In this document: piece after piece, positions 5,628 through 8,019 of the stretch | Position numbering within the stretch: the first letter of the stretch is position 1 | Layout of the letters: each line of letters starts with the position of its first letter | Source of the DNA: Thermoguttaceae bacterium | GTDB lineage: Bacteria; Planctomycetota; Planctomycetia; Pirellulales; Thermoguttaceae | Reading direction: 5' to 3' | Assembly (NCBI GenBank): GCA_024653385.1 | Contig: JANLFZ010000239.1 | Location: 1,347-9,365, forward strand | DNA: 8,019 bases | Position numbers and translations under genes: made by a program | Notes under the pieces: generated by a model | Told to the model about the DNA's origin: nothing | Database searches by the model: none | The model's input: the letters and a program-made list of their open reading frames with translations, nothing else

Positions 5628-7663
5628 CGCTCGACGTGCTGGCCCTGTACGACATCCAACGGGCCGGCGTGTTTCAGCTCGACCTGGAACTGCCCGCCGG
5701 GTACACGGTGCTGCGGGTGCGCGGCCAAAGCGCGGCCGGTGCCGCCGCGGCGCCGTACGACACGCATCACATCGAGGGCAAGGAGAAACCCCGTCTGGTC
5801 GTTCATTTGGCCAAGAAGGCGATCGGTCGCGTCGGACTCCATGTCGAGCTGACCAGGGACATCAGCCAGCCCGACCTCCTCGTGCCCTCGGGCAAGGCGG
5901 TCGAGGTCGAGGTGGGTATCCCCCGCGGCGTCGCCGGGCCCGAGGGGCGGTCGGCCGGCCGGGTGATCGTGTTGGCGCCCGAGAGCCTTCAGGTCAACCC
6001 CAGCAAGGCCGAGGGGCTTCGGCGCATCTCGCTCAAGGAGGCCCTCGAGGGCATGGAATCGCCGCGTCAAGGAAAGACCACCGATGCCCGGCCGGTCCTC
6101 GAGTTCGCTCACACCCAGGACCCGGCCGCGCTGGTCCTTTCGGCCGAACGCCGCCGGCCGTTCGTCACGGTGCGGCAGTTCCTCGTGGGCCAGATCGAAG
6201 ACGGGGCCATCACGTACGAGGCCACCTTCTTCCACACCGTGCAGTACAGCGGCGTCAAATCGTTGCGGATCGATCTGCCGGAGGGCATTGCGGATCTGGT
6301 CAAGGTGCCGACGCCGGGCGTCCGGCACGAGGTGATCCAGCCCCCACCCAAGGACACGGCCAAAGGGTACGTGGCCTGGCGGGTCTTTGCCGGCAAGGAG
6401 ATGCTCGGCGACGGACAGTTCCAACTCCGCTGGACCGATAGCAGGGTGCAGAAGCTCGACGTCGGGCGGAGCGTGCTGATCGAGGTGCCCCACCTCCGTC
6501 CCAAAGAAGTCGATCGCGCCTGGGGCCAGATCGTGCTGAAGAAGAAGTCGGAGACGATCGACATCGACGAAGGCCAAGGCAAGCTCGAAAACCTCCGCCC
6601 CATCGACCCGCAGCACGACCTCATGCCCGGCGCCTCGGCCCCCGATGCCGCCCGGGCCTATGAATTCCACGACGACTTCACGCTTTCGGTCGCGGCCGTG
6701 CGGTACCAGCTCCACGATATCAAGCACACCAGCATCGAGCGCGCGTTGCTGCGGATGGTCGTCACGCGGGCCGACCTGGTGGCGGTTCAAGCCCTGTACC
6801 AGATGCGCAGCGCCCAGCAACGCCTCGCCATCGTCCTGCCCGAAGGCGCCCAGGTCGACAAGCGGCCTCGGGTCAACGGGCAGTCGGCCGTTCTCGAGCG
6901 CGGCGGGGCGAACGAGTACTTCGTCCCACTGCCCAGCGTTGGTCCCGACCAGGTTTTCCTGCTGGAAATCCAGTATTCCGTGCCGGGTGGTTCCCGTCTG
7001 GAGTATCCCGTGTTTCACGAAGAGCCCACGCCGGCCGTTCAGAAGGTCTATCTGGCCGTGTATGTACCGCAAGAAAAGGTGCTCTTGGGCAAGCAGGGGC
7101 CGTGGACCGAGGAATTCTTCTGGGAGCGCGACGGTCTGAGCTGGCGCCCGGCCCCGTACCGGCAGGAACACGAGTTGCTGCAATGGATCACCGAGGGGAC
7201 CGGGCAACACCCGGGCAGCGTTCCCTTCGCCACGGACGGCCGGATGTATCTGTTCTCGACCCTCCGTCCGGCCGATCCCGAGACAGGGGCCCTGCGCCTG
7301 GCGACACTGCGCGAGGAGTGGCTGCACGGGCTGGTGATGGCTTTCGTCGTGCTGGGCGGGCTGGTGCTTCTCCCCTGGGGGGTGCGCGTGCGGGCCTTGG
7401 GGGTTGCCCTGGTGGCCTTGGCCTGGATGACCGGCGCCGTGTTCGCTCCGATTCTCGCCCGGCAGGTCGCCTACGGGGTGGCAACGGCGTTGGGGGTGGT
7501 GTTGGTCCTATGGCTGGCGGCCTTTGTCTGGTCCATGCGCCGAGGCGGGCGGCAATCGCCCACGACGGGCGGATCGGCCGAGGCACAACAACCGTCACCA
7601 TCGAACGACGCCTCGGTTTCCCAGCCGCCCGCCAGCCTGGAAGGAGGGCCGAGCCATGCATAA
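5450..7663 (+). CDS. large exported envelope protein, C-terminal part after the frameshift, membrane-anchored
   Basis: 737 codons follow the frameshift, beginning GGLLQIDAAELPPSL. The same frame is open back to 5021, but that stretch is the shadow of the N-terminal part, and no start codon with a ribosome site lies near 5450. So this is the rest of one gene. It is a long, beta-rich, extracytoplasmic region (to about 7310) without catalytic motifs I can name. It ends in three hydrophobic segments (about 7328-7384, 7394-7456, 7466-7531), then SMRRGGR and a Ser/Pro/Gln-rich tail. The Arg cluster suggests the tail is cytoplasmic. Together with the N-terminal signal peptide this gives a protein held in the membrane with over 1000 residues outside. 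The last codons contain the ribosome site of the next gene, and the TAA overlaps its start by 8 nt, implying an operon. If the frameshift is real the locus is a pseudogene; a sequencing or assembly error is equally possible. Confidence 0.8.
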   Translation, partial: GGLLQIDAAELPPSLAQGRWAFSYRYAAVPFDLQLAIEKVQPRIAVESLVEAELQPERLTLDVLALYDIQRAGVFQLDLELPAGYTVLRVRGQSAAGAAAAPYDTHHIEGKEKPRLVVHLAKKAIGRVGLHVELTRDISQPDLLVPSGKAVEVEVGIPRGVAGPEGRSAGRVIVLAPESLQVNPSKAEGLRRISLKEALEGMESPRQGKTTDARPVLEFAHTQDPAALVLSAERRRPFVTVRQFLVGQIEDGAITYEATFFHTVQYSGVKSLRIDLPEGIADLVKVPTPGVRHEVIQPPPKDTAKGYVAWRVFAGKEMLGDGQFQLRWTDSRVQKLDVGRSVLIEVPHLRPKEVDRAWGQIVLKKKSETIDIDEGQGKLENLRPIDPQHDLMPGASAPDAARAYEFHDDFTLSVAAVRYQLHDIKHTSIERALLRMVVTRADLVAVQALYQMRSAQQRLAIVLPEGAQVDKRPRVNGQSAVLERGGANEYFVPLPSVGPDQVFLLEIQYSVPGGSRLEYPVFHEEPTPAVQKVYLAVYVPQEKVLLGKQGPWTEEFFWERDGLSWRPAPYRQEHELLQWITEGTGQHPGSVPFATDGRMYLFSTLRPADPETGALRLATLREEWLHGLVMAFVVLGGLVLLPWGVRVRALGVALVALAWMTGAVFAPILARQVAYGVATALGVVLVLWLAAFVWSMRRGGRQSPTTGGSAEAQQPSPSNDASVSQPPASLEGGPSHA
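7641..7647 (+). promoter_or_regulatory. strong Shine-Dalgarno for the gene starting at 7656
   Basis: AAGGAGG is fully complementary to the 16S anti-SD core and ends 8 nt before ATG 7656. It lies inside the end of the large envelope gene, so it fixes the start of the overlapping gene. It is by far the best ribosome site in the window. Confidence 0.8.
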
Positions 7664-8019
7664 GCCTGGACACGCGAACATGCTGGGCGGTCTCCGGACC
7701 GCCCTTCCCGCGCTGGGGTGCGGTCTCATGACCACCCTTCCCGCGCTGGGGTGCGGTCTCATGACCGCACCCCAGGGCCGACCGAAGGTCTCCCGGCCGA
7801 CGGAGGCAAGAGACCTGCGGTCACACGTTCGGCGTTCGGCGGGGTCAGGAGACCCGCGCCGAGCGCTGGGGTCAGGAGACCCGCGCCGAGCGCAGGTTCG
7901 GCGGGGTCAGGAGACCCGCGCCGAGCGCAGGGGTCAGGAGACCCGCGCCGAGCGCAGAACCCGCGCCGTGGGCGCGATTCGCGCCGAGCGAGTCGGCCTG
8001 CTTGTTGCTCTCCTCGCGG
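7656..8019 (+). CDS. start of a downstream gene whose first ~100 codons are repeat-derived (3' end outside window)
   Basis: ATG 7656 overlaps the preceding stop (ATGCATAA) and has a perfect Shine-Dalgarno. The frame stays open for all 121 visible codons. Residues 1-9 (MHKPGHANM) look ordinary. Residues 10-105 are translations of two repeat families: TALPALGCGLM / TTLPALGCGLM, then two SGDPRRA copies in one register and two GQETRAER copies in another. From codon 105 (GTG 7968) the product reads VGAIRAERVGLLVALLA, which resembles a charged-then-hydrophobic signal peptide or first helix cut by the window edge. Either the repeats expanded inside the 5' end of a gene and are translated, or the real start is GTG 7968 (no ribosome site there) and the ATG is a remnant. 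The function cannot be told. Confidence 0.5.
   Translation, partial: MHKPGHANMLGGLRTALPALGCGLMTTLPALGCGLMTAPQGRPKVSRPTEARDLRSHVRRSAGSGDPRRALGSGDPRRAQVRRGQETRAERRGQETRAERRTRAVGAIRAERVGLLVALLA
7685..7704 (+). repeat. hairpin at the left border of the second repeat island
   Basis: GGGCGGTC (7685-7692), loop TCCG and GACCGCCC (7697-7704) give a perfect 8-bp stem. The inner GCGGTC/GACCGC is the same core as the next hairpin (7745-7776 region), so this looks like a diverged unit of the same element. Confidence 0.6.
7698..7763 (+). repeat. 33-bp tandem repeat, two copies
   Basis: 7698-7730 and 7731-7763 are identical except for G/A at 7701/7734. The unit contains CCGCGCTGGGGTGCGGTC followed by TCATG. 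Being a multiple of three, it keeps the frame from ATG 7656 open. The third copy is aborted after ACCGCACC, where it turns into the right arm of a hairpin. Confidence 0.85.
7746..7775 (+). repeat. perfect 13-bp-stem hairpin
   Basis: CTGGGGTGCGGTC (7746-7758), loop TCAT, GACCGCACCCCAG (7763-7775), no mismatch. There is no T-tract, so it is not an ordinary intrinsic terminator. It would fold in the mRNA about 90 nt after the start codon of the last gene. Confidence 0.8.
7787..7815 (+). repeat. degenerate inverted-repeat unit
   Basis: GGTCTC (7787-7792) and GAGACC (7810-7815) flank 17 bp. These are the same GGTCTC/GAGACC arms found in the neighbouring units, so this is probably a decayed copy bridging the two sets. 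Confidence 0.4.
7834..7955 (+). repeat. four-unit 26-bp repeat cluster arranged as a duplicated 60-bp dimer
   Basis: Perfect 26-nt units, each GGGGTCAGGAGACCC followed by GCGCCGAGCGC, lie at 7841-7866, 7868-7893, 7903-7928 and 7930-7955. With a leading GTTCGGC, 7834-7893 and 7896-7955 form 60-bp dimers that differ only at 7867/7929 (T/A), offset by 62 bp. Each unit holds GGGTC-AGGA-GACCC, a 5-bp stem. Scraps of the unit continue to about 7990 (ACCCGCGCCG at 7959, GCGCCGAGCG at 7981). Confidence 0.85.

Noticed and set aside
5288..7327. A 679-codon open frame on the minus strand
   Set aside because: It is the antisense shadow of the large envelope gene in GC-rich DNA: His/Gln/Arg/Asp-rich, with no export signal, domain or ribosome site. 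The plus-strand frame has a coherent protein with membrane helices.
7746..7775. Intrinsic terminator after the large envelope gene
   Set aside because: The 13-bp stem is strong, but no U-tract follows. It belongs to a repeat unit and lies inside the open frame of the next gene.

Overview
The window looks like chromosomal DNA of a GC-rich bacterium, most likely a planctomycete (Planctomycetota, Pirellulales-like). Three things point there: a PEP-CTERM secreted protein, a very large secreted, C-terminally membrane-anchored protein with a duplicated PYEK(L/F)R motif, and short dispersed GC-rich repeats (core CCCGAAGCGCAAGCGAGGG and relatives) that I recall as common in planctomycete genomes. The assignment rests on pattern recognition; no search was run.

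Layout. (1) 1-1521, plus: C-terminal part of an RND/MMPL-type membrane transporter that enters from the left edge. (2) 1551-2258, minus: a complete PEP-CTERM exported protein, convergent with the transporter and 29 bp from it. (3) 2259-2555: an AT-richer divergent intergenic region with a small inverted repeat and one fair sigma70-like promoter facing right. (4) 2556-3491, plus: a ten-helix EamA/DMT-family permease with codon use looser than its neighbours. (5) 3492-4085: a gene-free stretch with a first repeat island (two units in one orientation, then four in the other, the latter as a 61-bp dimer duplicated almost perfectly), followed by the leader of the next gene. (6) 4086-7663, plus: one ~1190-residue exported, membrane-anchored protein broken by a single-base frameshift at about 5430-5450. 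The break lies inside a perfect 13-bp-stem palindrome. (7) 7656-8019, plus: the start of a further gene, overlapping the previous stop by 8 nt and preceded by a perfect AAGGAGG. Its first ~100 codons are built almost entirely from a second repeat island, and something like a signal peptide begins only at the window edge.

How the genes relate. The large protein and the following gene look translationally coupled and probably form an operon that continues to the right. The transporter, the PEP-CTERM protein and the permease are envelope functions but show no evident common pathway. The most unusual features are the frameshift/palindrome coincidence, the reading frame that runs through a repeat island at the start of the last gene, and the shared architecture of the two islands (units in both orientations, with higher-order ~60-bp duplications).
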